Positions 13,437 through 20,977 of a DNA stretch of 27,542 nt are shown in pieces. This DNA is from Firmicutes bacterium UBA3738 (GTDB lineage: Bacteria > Bacillota > Clostridia > Peptostreptococcales > Anaerovoracaceae), in NCBI GenBank assembly GCA_002372505.1, contig DFGY01000012.1, forward strand, positions 1 through 27,542, in the 5' to 3' direction. Under the pieces are notes generated by a model, which had not been told where the DNA came from, ran no database searches, and worked only from the letters and a program-made list of their open reading frames with translations. Within the stretch, counting starts at the first letter, position 1. Every line of letters begins with the position of its first letter. A program made the translations under genes and the position numbers.

Positions 13437-14096
13437 ATGGTGAACATAGGTAACGACTGGGATGAAATCCTGGCAGGAGAATTTGATAAAGAATATTATT
13501 TGCAGCTGAGAAGATTCCTCATTGAAGAGTACCGTACCCAGACGGTCTATCCGGATATGTACGACATTTTTAATGCCTTGAAATTTACCCCTTACAGCAA
13601 GGTCAAGGCCGTCATACTGGGGCAGGACCCATATCATCAGCCCGGAGAGGCTCACGGTCTCTGCTTTTCCGTGAAGAAGGGAGTCCGGGTGCCTCCGTCT
13701 CTTCGGAATATTTACATTGAGCTTAGAGATGACACGGGGATAATGCCTCCCGGTCACGGATGTCTGGAAGACTGGGCAAGAAACGGAGTATTACTTCTCA
13801 ATACAGCCCTTACAGTCAGGCGCAGTCAGCCCAATTCCCACAGAGGCAAGGGCTGGGAGACATTCACAGACCATGTGATAGAGCACCTGAACAGAAGGAA
13901 AGAGCCCATGGTCTTCATCCTCTGGGGGAACAACGCCCGGGCGAAAAAGGAGCTAATCACAAATCCGTCACACCTGGTTCTTGAAGGTGCCCATCCGAGC
14001 CCCTTCGCCGCCCACAAAGGCTTCTTCGGCGGCAGATACTTCACTCGAGCAAACGCCTTTCTTAAGGAACCCATAGATTGGCGCATTAGCGAATAG
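13437..14096 (+). CDS. ung: uracil-DNA glycosylase, family 1
   Basis: This enzyme excises uracil from DNA to start base-excision repair. The 219-residue product has the catalytic water-activating loop GQDPYH (Asp64), GVLLLNTALTV, the uracil-binding FILWGNNA segment and the leucine-loop motif HPSPFAAHKGFFG. The length is typical. I start at MVNIGNDWDEIL, the usual family beginning. The longer open frame back to 13401 would run through the promoter. There is no Shine-Dalgarno before the ATG: only CATAGGC separates it from the -10 box. A family A-ended element begins on the base after the TAG stop. Confidence 0.95.
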   Translation: MVNIGNDWDEILAGEFDKEYYLQLRRFLIEEYRTQTVYPDMYDIFNALKFTPYSKVKAVILGQDPYHQPGEAHGLCFSVKKGVRVPPSLRNIYIELRDDTGIMPPGHGCLEDWARNGVLLLNTALTVRRSQPNSHRGKGWETFTDHVIEHLNRRKEPMVFILWGNNARAKKELITNPSHLVLEGAHPSPFAAHKGFFGGRYFTRANAFLKEPIDWRISE

Positions 14097-14360
14097 CGTT
14101 TCACGGGGACAGGCTTTTTGTTTCGCTACTGGCAGTTCCTCTGAATGCCAGCGGCTTTCCTCGCACACAATCAATGCATATTACTCACAGCAAGTGACCC
14201 GTGTGGGAACTCGCGCAGGATTCTTTGCGCTCAGACAAGCCCACACGGTGAATCACGTGCTTTGTTCGTAATACGCTAGTGATTGTATGTGCTCGTCAGC
14301 AATTACTGTCATTCAGGGGAACTGCCGGCAGTGAAACGCAAAGCCTGTCCCCGTGAAACG
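14097..14360. mobile_element. 264-bp inverted-repeat (MITE-like) element with family A ends
   Basis: The ends are a perfect 21-bp inverted repeat, 14097-14117 against 14340-14360, made of the family A core. Imperfect pairing continues inward. GGCAGTTCC and CTGAATG pair with their complements near 14311-14330. A CACAATCA region pairs with TGATTG near 14281. A central perfect 9-bp stem, CCGTGTGGG and CCCACACGG, encloses a GCGCA/TGCGC hairpin. Almost the whole unit could fold as one long hairpin. It has no coding frame of its own and fills most of the 333-bp ung-lemA gap. It starts on the base after the ung stop and ends 2 bp before the lemA -35. The mobile nature is inferred; no target-site duplication is obvious. 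Confidence 0.75.
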
Positions 14361-14362
14361 GC

Positions 14363-14392
14363 TTGTCACAATAGGGCGGTTGGTGTTAATAT
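14363..14392 (+). promoter_or_regulatory. lemA promoter
   Basis: TTGTCA, an 18-bp spacer and TAATAT, placed 2 bp beyond the right end of the inverted-repeat element. Confidence 0.65.
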
Positions 14393-14429
14393 AAGTTTAA
14401 GAAGTTTTTGCATTTTTAGGAGGAAAATC

Positions 14430-14993
14430 ATGAGTACAGGATTAATAGTATTCATAATCATTGCGGCGATTACGGTCATACTGATTGTGTGGCTCATTGG
14501 CGCCTACAATGGTTTTGTAAGATTGAAAAATACTGTTGAAGAAGCATTCGCTACAATGGATGTGTATATGAAAAAGCGTTTCGATCTTATACCGAATTTA
14601 GTAGAAACCGTAAAGGGATATGCGGCTCACGAAAAAGAAACTCTCACGAACGTTACACAGGCCAGGACGGCAGTTATGAATTCTGCTACAACAGAGGAAA
14701 GGCTGGCGAACGAAAACGTTCTTTCCGGAGCGCTGAAATCTCTCTTTGCCGTATCCGAAGCCTATCCGGATTTAAAGGCCAACGCTAACTTCATGGATCT
14801 GCAGCAGCAGCTTCAGAAGGTTGAAGATGACATTGCAAATTCCCGTAAGTACTACAACGCTGTTGTAAGGGACTACAACATCAAGCGTGAGCAGTTCCCA
14901 TCCAGCATCATTGCGGGAATGTTCCACTTCGAGAAGAAGCCTATGTTTGAAATACCGGAAACAGAGAGGGAAAATGTACAGGTTCAGTTCTAA
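14430..14993 (+). CDS. lemA: LemA family membrane protein
   Basis: The biochemical role is unknown. LemA proteins have one N-terminal membrane helix and a helical-bundle domain. The 187-residue product has the helix at about 4-26 (GLIVFIIIAAITVILIVWLI) followed by GAYNGFVRLKNTVEEAFATMDVYMKKRFDLIPNLVETVKGYA, the family signature. It ends with REQFPSSIIAGMFHFEKKPMFEIPE, also typical. I start at the ATG with AGGAGG 6 nt upstream; a longer frame to 14283 runs through the repeat element and is rejected. It overlaps the downstream DUF2207 gene by 20 nt, a pairing common in Firmicutes. Confidence 0.92.
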   Translation: MSTGLIVFIIIAAITVILIVWLIGAYNGFVRLKNTVEEAFATMDVYMKKRFDLIPNLVETVKGYAAHEKETLTNVTQARTAVMNSATTEERLANENVLSGALKSLFAVSEAYPDLKANANFMDLQQQLQKVEDDIANSRKYYNAVVRDYNIKREQFPSSIIAGMFHFEKKPMFEIPETERENVQVQF

Positions 14994-16893
14994 GGTTATG
15001 ACGAAAAACATTCTAAAACGATTTCTGGTAATAGTTGCAGCTCTGGTAATTGCCGGTTTAATGCCGGCAGCTGCTTTTGCTGACGGCGATTTTGACACCA
15101 CTCAGTACAATGTAAAAATGAGCGTTCACGGCGATGCTTCCGCCCACGTGGCAGAAGATATTTCCGTTGACATTCATTCGCCTATGCACGGTATTTACAG
15201 ATACATTCCCATGTCCAGGAAAATCGAATACAAGGCAGGGGGGTCACTGATTCAGCAATCCTATGCTGCCATGAAGGTGGATAATGTTTCTGTGGATATC
15301 GATCCATACAAGAGCTACCGGGAGACGGGCAACGTTGTAATCAGAATCGGTGATGAAGACAAAACCATCAGCGGCATAAAGGATTACAGTTTTTCCTACG
15401 ACGTACACATGTACAAGGACGACGCGGAAAAGTATGATTCCTTCTATTATAATGTCCTTCCCTTCGATTGGGAAACGTCAATTGAGAATGCGAAAATAAC
15501 CATTGCCATGCCGAAGAGTTTTGAGAAAAAGAACATTTACGTAATGGCAGGCAACGGCGACACGAATGTGACTGACAGCATTACCTGGGAAAAGAAGGGC
15601 AAGACCATAGTAATAAATACCAAGGGGGAGCTGCCAGAGGGATGCGGAATTACCGTTGGCATCAAGCTGCCGGAAGGTTACTTTGAAAACGAACCGACAC
15701 ACTCACTTTCCAATATAATTCTCATGGCCTTCGGCGGACTCTTCGTTCTTATCATGGGATTTCTCTGGTACAGATTCGGAAGGGATCCAAAGCATATACA
15801 GACCGTGGAATTCTACCCGCCGGAAGGCATTACCTCCGGTGATGTAGGCTACATTATCGACGGCCACGTAGATAAGAAGGATGTAGTATCCCTGTTGTTC
15901 TACTTTGCCCAGAACGGGCTTATTACCATCGAGGAAGAAGGGAAAAACGATTACAGAATTTCTAAAATACAGGACCTTCCTCCTACGGCAAAAGAATATG
16001 AAAGGGTATTTATGAATGGTCTCTTTGGAATGGGAGATAACGTTCTCTTCTCCTCACTTCAGGACACATTCTACGATACATTTACAACTACCAAGGAAAT
16101 GATTCAAGCCGGATTTGAGACAAGAGGGCAGAAAATTTTCCGCGGCAAGGCAAATATAATAAGGATTCTGGCTCTCATTATTCCGCCTATTGCGGCAGGC
16201 TTCCTGGCATGGATGATCTGGCGGACTTACGGCAGCTTCATTCTGCTGGCTGCGTCAGTAGGGGCAATTGTATTTTCTCTGGCAGGATTCCTTATGGGAA
16301 TGTATGTCCAGGACCGCAGGTTCACCCTTGGAAGCATGAAGCGCCTGACCCTTTCCGTTGTCAGTATGATACTGACGGTGGTAGCCATGCTTCTGACTGT
16401 CTACATTGCTGTGGCAGTCCGTGGTAACTGGATTATCGCCATACTCTTCGCCCTGGTAATTGCAATGGGTTACTTCGGTACCAGATTCATGCGCAGCCGT
16501 ACCAGAAACGGCGCGGAGCTCCTGGGTAAAATACTCGGACTCAAAGAATTCATAAGAGTGGCGGAAAAGGATCGCCTGGAAAGAATGATAGAAGAAAACC
16601 CGCAGTACTTCTACGATGTACTGCCTTACGCATACGTTATGGGACTGTCAAAGAAATGGGCCAAGAAGTTCGAGGGAATAGCTGTGGAGCCGCCTACATG
16701 GTACCGTAGCGCCAGCGACAGCACTATGTTTAACAGCCTCTATTTCTACAGCATGTTCAATGACTTTTCCAAATATGCAGACGCATCCATAAAGGCCCCC
16801 TCAGTGGATAGCTCCGATGGCGGCGGCTTTGGAGGCGGCGGCGGATTCTCAGTCGGTGGAGGCTTCGGCGGCGGCGGAGGCGGCGGATGGTAG
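14974..16893 (+). CDS. DUF2207 domain membrane protein with Gly-rich tail
   Basis: The function is unknown. With the ATG at 14974 the product has 639 residues; an ATG at 14998 is also possible but has a worse-placed ribosome site. An N-terminal signal sequence (NILKRFLVIVAALVIAGLMPAAAFA) leads into an extracellular DUF2207 beta-rich domain (YNVKMSVHGDASAHVAEDISVD and onward). A membrane helix follows at about residues 248-270, then a cytoplasmic domain (about 275-390), then two or three further helices at about 395-510. The last 27 residues are almost all glycine with a few Phe, Ser and a final Trp. LemA-DUF2207 pairs are widespread, and the two probably act together at the membrane. The stop codon overlaps the first copy of a family B repeat. 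Confidence 0.85.
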   Translation: MYRFSSKVMTKNILKRFLVIVAALVIAGLMPAAAFADGDFDTTQYNVKMSVHGDASAHVAEDISVDIHSPMHGIYRYIPMSRKIEYKAGGSLIQQSYAAMKVDNVSVDIDPYKSYRETGNVVIRIGDEDKTISGIKDYSFSYDVHMYKDDAEKYDSFYYNVLPFDWETSIENAKITIAMPKSFEKKNIYVMAGNGDTNVTDSITWEKKGKTIVINTKGELPEGCGITVGIKLPEGYFENEPTHSLSNIILMAFGGLFVLIMGFLWYRFGRDPKHIQTVEFYPPEGITSGDVGYIIDGHVDKKDVVSLLFYFAQNGLITIEEEGKNDYRISKIQDLPPTAKEYERVFMNGLFGMGDNVLFSSLQDTFYDTFTTTKEMIQAGFETRGQKIFRGKANIIRILALIIPPIAAGFLAWMIWRTYGSFILLAASVGAIVFSLAGFLMGMYVQDRRFTLGSMKRLTLSVVSMILTVVAMLLTVYIAVAVRGNWIIAILFALVIAMGYFGTRFMRSRTRNGAELLGKILGLKEFIRVAEKDRLERMIEENPQYFYDVLPYAYVMGLSKKWAKKFEGIAVEPPTWYRSASDSTMFNSLYFYSMFNDFSKYADASIKAPSVDSSDGGGFGGGGGFSVGGGFGGGGGGGW

Positions 16894-17038
16894 AATTTGT
16901 CCTTGCGATTGACAAGCGATAGCGCAGTCAGAGCAATGGAACATTCACCGTCATATGTCGCAGCGCTAAGTGCCCGGAACGGGTATTAGCGCGTGGCGAC
17001 CAACGACGCAAGAATCTGTCCTTGCGATTGACAAGCGA
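16892..17038. repeat. family B repeat unit: 28-bp direct repeats around a hairpin
   Basis: Copies at 16892-16919 and 17011-17038 differ at one base; the core is TTGTCCTTGCGATTGACAAG, TCTG- in the second. Between them is a compound stem: GTCGC (16957-16961) with GCGAC (16996-17000), GCGCTAA (16963-16969) with TTAGCGC (16986-16992), and CCCG with CGGG inside. The left copy overlaps the DUF2207 stop. The right half encodes the C-terminal tail and stop of the methyltransferase on the minus strand. There is no T-tract, so it is not a classical terminator. Confidence 0.85.
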
Positions 17039-18230
17039 GCAAATCTATCGTCGGATCCACTCCAAAAGATTCCTTAAGAGCGTTGTACTCCTGCAATGCT
17101 CTTTTTGATTTTTCGTCTCCCAGCGCATCGTCGTATCCCGGCCGCTTTATGGCCCTTATCATAATATTCTTCTGAGTATGCTCCAGAGTTGTGAACTCAA
17201 TCATTTGCACATCGTAGCCCCTTGCCTCGAGAGCCAGACCTCTAAGGCCGTCAGTCAGAAGCTCAGTAAATTTATCATTTATTATTCCGTGCTTTAGCAT
17301 GGGAGCCAGAGTCTCGTTTTTTATCTGCTTAAAGAGTTCGTGCTGACAGCAGGGCACGCTTAGAATTACCGGCGCATTCCAGGCCGCTGCATTTATGAGG
17401 GCATAGTCCGTAGCCGTATCGCAGGCGTGAAGCGTCACAACCATGTCGCACACCGTATCACGGTAATCTGCAATATCCCCAAGCTTAAACTCCAGCCCGC
17501 TATATCCCAGATCCTGTGCCACGCCGTTGCAGAATTCAATAACATTTTCCTTTAAGTCCAGCCCGATAATCTCCGGCTTAAACCCCTTAATCTCATGGAG
17601 ATAATGATAAAGAGCAAAGGTGAGATAGGCCTTCCCGCAGCCAAAGTCAATGACCTTAAGAGACGTTTCACGGGGACAGGCTTTTTGAAACACGTCATCT
17701 ACGATTTCCAGATAGCGATTTATCTGACGGAATTTCGAATAGTGCTTTTTGAATACACGTCCGTCCTTGTCCATTACACCGAGGCGAATGAGAAAGTCGC
17801 AGGGCACACCTTCCGGTATGATGTAATTCTTCTTTCTGTCATGGGCAAGGAGGGCCATTGCCGCTTCCTCGTTAAAATCTTTTTTGGAGGCAGTCTTGTT
17901 TGCCCCATTCTTATCGGAAGCAGCCCTCTTAATCCTGGGATTTGAAGGCTTCGAAGCAAGAACCTGTATATTCTCTATCTTGGTGAAAATGTCGCACTGC
18001 TTGAAATCATCATTCAGCAGACGAAGAATAGTGGATTTTGCTTCAAGGGCCGGCAAGTTCTCGTGGGTCACTTTGTTGTCCTCATGATACTCAAATTGAA
18101 AGAGGAGTGCTCCTTTAATTACAACCGGGCGGACCACCACCTTGCGGACCGGGGCAGACTTCCTGCGCTTGTTTCCCAAAACCAGCTTTTTAAGATTCTC
18201 GCTTATTATTTCTGTTAATAATTTTTCCAT
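16986..18230 (-). CDS. class I SAM-dependent methyltransferase with repeat-derived insert
   Basis: The substrate is unknown. The 414-residue product has a basic N-terminal region, then KYSKFRQINRYLEIVDDVF. A Rossmann methyltransferase core follows: motif I VIDFGCGKAYLTFALYHYL (about 193-211), an acidic loop IIGLDLKENVIEFC, TLHACDTATDYAL, and SVPCCQHEL. This is the domain found in a clostridial DUF-type methyltransferase family, possibly acting on RNA. Two oddities stand out. Residues 182-189 (QKACPRET) are a 24-nt family A repeat read in frame just before motif I, and the final 16 residues or so (ACQSQGQILASLVATR) come from a family B repeat. I prefer the ATG at 18230 (GGAAAG 7 nt upstream), because the promoter would start transcripts after the first possible ATG at 18254. 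Confidence 0.82.
   Translation of the reverse strand: MEKLLTEIISENLKKLVLGNKRRKSAPVRKVVVRPVVIKGALLFQFEYHEDNKVTHENLPALEAKSTILRLLNDDFKQCDIFTKIENIQVLASKPSNPRIKRAASDKNGANKTASKKDFNEEAAMALLAHDRKKNYIIPEGVPCDFLIRLGVMDKDGRVFKKHYSKFRQINRYLEIVDDVFQKACPRETSLKVIDFGCGKAYLTFALYHYLHEIKGFKPEIIGLDLKENVIEFCNGVAQDLGYSGLEFKLGDIADYRDTVCDMVVTLHACDTATDYALINAAAWNAPVILSVPCCQHELFKQIKNETLAPMLKHGIINDKFTELLTDGLRGLALEARGYDVQMIEFTTLEHTQKNIMIRAIKRPGYDDALGDEKSKRALQEYNALKESFGVDPTIDLLACQSQGQILASLVATR
17664..17687 (+). repeat. family A REP-like repeat inside a coding sequence
   Basis: The 24 bases CGTTTCACGGGGACAGGC plus TTTTTG are identical to the core of the other copies. They lie within the methyltransferase gene, where the minus strand reads QKACPRET with no frame disruption. 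The length is exactly eight codons. Confidence 0.92.
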
Positions 18231-18257
18231 CGATAAACTTTCCATGTCAAACATATT

Positions 18258-18286
18258 ATCATATTATGGACTAAATGTATTCTCAA
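18258..18286 (-). promoter_or_regulatory. methyltransferase gene promoter
   Basis: The minus strand has TTGAGA, a 17-bp spacer and TATGAT. The predicted start of transcription falls within or just after the ATG at 18254, which argues for a downstream start codon (18230). Confidence 0.6.
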
Positions 18287-18369
18287 AACATCCGAAAAGT
18301 ATTCATAAACAAAAAAATGTATTCCTATACAAACAATATGATAATATAATGGCAGGAAAGGAGAACATC

Positions 18370-18951
18370 ATGAAGGCGATAATTGTAAATGGCAGTCCCA
18401 GGAAAAATGGGAATTGCAACATATTGGCTGAAAAGTTCGCAGGCTGGCTTGCAAGTGAGAATGTGGAGGCGGAAGTGATTCAGATAGGCAGCATGAATGT
18501 TAATGGCTGCCTTGGGTGCTGGGCCTGCAGTGATACAAATAAATGCATACAGCAGGATGAAGAGTTCCACACTGCGGCAGCTAAGATTTATGAGGCTGAT
18601 GCCCTTATGGTATTTGCGCCGGTTTATTACGATTCAATTCCCGGTCAGCTGAAATCTTTTATGGACAGACTATTCTTCCATAATCGTGGCGGCACCGGCC
18701 TCAAGAGAAAGGTAGTCGGGGCCTGTGTAGTCCAGAGAAGGGTAGGGGCGGTAAGCGCACTTGACGATATTTATCATTATATTATGTGTGGAGAAATGAT
18801 AGTTGCAACCTCCAGCGGAGAAAATGTTGTATTCGGACTTAATCCCGGTGATGTGCTAAGTGATGAGGAAGGGCTTTCAAACCTAGAAAAACTGGCGGAA
18901 AATATGTGCTGGATTTTAAATAGAATTAAGAAAGAGAGGGACAGTAAGTAG
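18370..18951 (+). CDS. flavodoxin-family NAD(P)H-dependent FMN reductase / iron-sulfur flavoprotein-like
   Basis: The 193-residue product has the flavodoxin-like FMN site IIVNGSPRKNGNCNILAEKF at the N-terminus and FAPVYYDSIPGQLKSFMDR in the middle. A cysteine cluster, CLGCWAC with a further Cys eight residues or so on (NKCIQQD), resembles that of iron-sulfur flavoproteins and related reductases. It probably transfers electrons to small molecules or acts in redox defence; the substrate is not evident. AAGGAG lies 6 nt before the chosen ATG; a longer frame starting inside the divergent gene is rejected. Its TAG stop overlaps the GTG of the dehydrogenase gene, indicating an operon. Confidence 0.88.
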   Translation: MKAIIVNGSPRKNGNCNILAEKFAGWLASENVEAEVIQIGSMNVNGCLGCWACSDTNKCIQQDEEFHTAAAKIYEADALMVFAPVYYDSIPGQLKSFMDRLFFHNRGGTGLKRKVVGACVVQRRVGAVSALDDIYHYIMCGEMIVATSSGENVVFGLNPGDVLSDEEGLSNLEKLAENMCWILNRIKKERDSK

Positions 18952-19919
18952 TGAGCAAAAAAATCGCAATAACCGATAAGGTTATGGACGGAAAGTACCT
19001 TGAAAGAATAAAGCAGGTGGCAGGGAAATACGGATATGAAGCCGTAATGGCAGTCACAGAAGAGGAAAAGGCTTTGCACATTCCGGAGGCTGAAATAATT
19101 CACGGCTATGGAGACAAGGTTCTTAAAGGCGCAACTGAATGTCTAAAATGGCTATGCGCCTCATCTGCCGGGACGGACTGGTTCATTAATTCGGACATAA
19201 GGCCGAAGCATGAGGTGCTCCTTTCAAACTGCTCAGGAGCCTATGGCGTCGCAGTATCGGAGCACGCAGTCATGTTGTTCCTCCAGCTTCTTAAAAGAGA
19301 GCCGGAGTATAACGAAATAATCAGAAAGAGAGTGTTTAAAAACGACCTTTGGGCAGGCTCTGTTTATCAGTCAAAAGTCACCATCCTAGGCACGGGAGAT
19401 CTGGGGCTTTGTCTTGCTGAAAGACTGAAAGGATTTGGACCCAAGCAGATTGTTGGTGTAAACAGAAGCGGTAATAATCCGGGCGGCGCCTTTGATAAGA
19501 TTATTACTCAAGAGGAAGTTGAAAGCATTCTGCCTGAAACCGATGCCCTTATGATTTGCCTTCCCGGGACGGCGGAGACTAAAGGCTTCGTGAACCTTGA
19601 AAGGATGCAACTCATGCCTTCCCACAGCGTCATCGTAAATGTAGGCAGAGGCAACGTAGTGGTTCAGGATGACATTATAAAAGCTCTGACGGAAGGGATA
19701 ATTAAAGCTGCCGCTCTTGATGTGTACGAAAAGGAGCCCTTTGATGCTGACAATCCATTATTTGATTGTCCGAACCTTCTCATGACACCTCACTGCGCCG
19801 GCAATATGGTAATGGATTACACCGTGGAAAGGGTGTGCGAAATCTTCTGCGAAGACCTGGAGAATTACTTTAACGGCAGACCTTTAAAACACGCAGTTGA
19901 ATTATCGGTAGGATATTAA
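18951..19919 (+). CDS. D-isomer-specific 2-hydroxyacid dehydrogenase family protein
   Basis: The 322-residue product has the NAD-binding Rossmann motif ILGTGDLGLCLAERL. It also has the family's catalytic triad context: Arg in VNVGRGNVV, Glu in DVYEKEPFDADNPLF, and His in LMTPHCAGNM. Members reduce 2-oxoacids to D-2-hydroxyacids or the reverse; which one cannot be read here. The start is GTG, overlapping the preceding TAG (TAGTG), which implies translational coupling. The end of the gene carries a 15-bp tandem duplication across the stop codon. An FAH-family gene follows after 47 nt with its own AAGGAG. Confidence 0.9.
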   Translation: MSKKIAITDKVMDGKYLERIKQVAGKYGYEAVMAVTEEEKALHIPEAEIIHGYGDKVLKGATECLKWLCASSAGTDWFINSDIRPKHEVLLSNCSGAYGVAVSEHAVMLFLQLLKREPEYNEIIRKRVFKNDLWAGSVYQSKVTILGTGDLGLCLAERLKGFGPKQIVGVNRSGNNPGGAFDKIITQEEVESILPETDALMICLPGTAETKGFVNLERMQLMPSHSVIVNVGRGNVVVQDDIIKALTEGIIKAAALDVYEKEPFDADNPLFDCPNLLMTPHCAGNMVMDYTVERVCEIFCEDLENYFNGRPLKHAVELSVGY

Positions 19920-19937
19920 ATTGTAGGATATAAAATT
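19908..19937 (+). repeat. 15-bp tandem duplication across a stop codon
   Basis: GTAGGATATTAAATT is followed directly by GTAGGATATAAAATT. The first unit holds the last codons and the TAA of the dehydrogenase gene; in the second the TAA has become AAA. Confidence 0.85.
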
Positions 19938-19966
19938 ATTGTAAAAAAGAATAAGGAGAAACGAAA

Positions 19967-20821
19967 ATGAAATTAGTTACTTTTGAGCTTAATGGAAAAG
20001 AGTGTGTGGGAATACTCTCAGATGACGAAAAGCAGGTATGTGCCACAAAGTACGAATCCATGCTGGAGCTTATTAAATCCGGTGAAAGGCCGGAGGCAGG
20101 TGAGGCCATGGATATTGGAGAAGTGAAAATTCTCGCTCCCATTCCCCAGCCGGAACAGGATATTATAGCCGTTGGCGTAAACTACAAGGACCACGCCGAA
20201 GAATCGGCAGGCCATCTTGACGATTGCTCCGAAGATAAGAAAACCACATATTTCGGAAAGCACGTAAACAGAGCCGTGGCTCCGGGAGACCCCATTGAGG
20301 CCCACGAAGACATTGAATCGGATCTGGACTACGAAGCTGAGTTTGGAATAGTAATTGGAAAGGAAGCTCGCTACGTAAAGGCGGAGGATGCCTTTGATTA
20401 CGTTTACGGCTACACCATTGTAAACGACATGAGCGCCCGTTCCCACCAGTTCTCACGCTCACAATATTTCTACGGAAAGGGTCTGGACAATTTCACACCT
20501 ATGGGTCCATGCATCGTTACGGAGGATGAGTTTGAAAGACCGCCAAAGTTGGCTATAAAGTCATTTGTCAACGGAGAGCTGCGCCAAAACAGCAACACGG
20601 AATTGCTCATTGACGGCGTTGCAGCGCTGATAGAAGACCTGTCAAAGGCCATAACCTTAAGACCCGGCACCGTAATTGCAACGGGCACGCCAGCCGGTGT
20701 AGGCCTGGGATTCAATCCACCTAAGTACATGAAGCCGGGCGATGTTGTAAGATGTGAAATCGAGGGAATTGGAGTCTTAGAAAACCCGGTGGTTGCCTCA
20801 GCAGAGTTGTTTAAAAAGTAA
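19967..20821 (+). CDS. fumarylacetoacetate hydrolase (FAH) family protein
   Basis: FAH-fold enzymes are divalent-metal hydrolases, isomerases or decarboxylases acting on acylpyruvates and related oxoacids. The 284-residue product has a short N-terminal domain and the catalytic FAH domain from about residue 60. The latter contains IIAVGVNYKDHAEES, the metal-binding acidic cluster DLDYEAEFGIVIGK, the VNDMSARSHQFSRSQYFYGK segment, DNFTPMGPCIV, and a C-terminal TGTPAGVGLGFNPPKYMKPGD. AAGGAG lies before the ATG. It is the third gene of a probable operon with the flavoprotein and hydroxyacid dehydrogenase and is closed by a strong terminator. The substrate is not determined; acylpyruvate or oxaloacetate-type activity would be in line with the family. 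Confidence 0.92.
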   Translation: MKLVTFELNGKECVGILSDDEKQVCATKYESMLELIKSGERPEAGEAMDIGEVKILAPIPQPEQDIIAVGVNYKDHAEESAGHLDDCSEDKKTTYFGKHVNRAVAPGDPIEAHEDIESDLDYEAEFGIVIGKEARYVKAEDAFDYVYGYTIVNDMSARSHQFSRSQYFYGKGLDNFTPMGPCIVTEDEFERPPKLAIKSFVNGELRQNSNTELLIDGVAALIEDLSKAITLRPGTVIATGTPAGVGLGFNPPKYMKPGDVVRCEIEGIGVLENPVVASAELFKK

Positions 20822-20863
20822 TGAACCAAATAGGCAATGAACTAAACCAGTATGAATAGAAAC

Positions 20864-20905
20864 CCCGGTGCGTCCTTATTATAAAAATGCGCGCCGGGCT
20901 TTTTT
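20864..20905 (+). terminator. rho-independent terminator after the FAH gene
   Basis: A 9-bp GC-rich stem, CCCGGTGCG with CGCGCCGGG (one G-T pair), is followed by CTTTTTT. The tail runs directly into the next promoter. Confidence 0.9.
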
Positions 20906-20906
20906 A

Positions 20907-20915
20907 TGTTATAAT
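20907..20915 (+). promoter_or_regulatory. extended -10 promoter of the acyl-CoA ligase gene
   Basis: TGTTATAAT follows the terminator T-tract with almost no gap. The -35 would fall in the terminator stem and is poor. The leader is about 55 nt. Confidence 0.6.
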
Positions 20916-20977
20916 GCTATGCAGTGTATAATTTTGTTTTTATGAGGATAGCCAATCGAACTGAAAGGATAATAAAA

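Noticed and set aside
14283..14429. In-frame upstream extension of lemA
   Set aside because: It reads through the right arm of the inverted-repeat element and the promoter; the ATG at 14430 has AGGAGG and the normal LemA N-terminus.
16892..17038. CRISPR-like array from the 28-bp direct repeats
   Set aside because: Only two copies, with a 91-bp hairpin-containing spacer and no cas genes; it behaves as a REP-like unit.
18277..18324. Three GTATTC motifs about 20-22 bp apart in the methyltransferase-flavoprotein intergenic region
   Set aside because: The helical spacing is suggestive of an operator, but the motif is short in an A/T-rich region and no regulator gene is adjacent.
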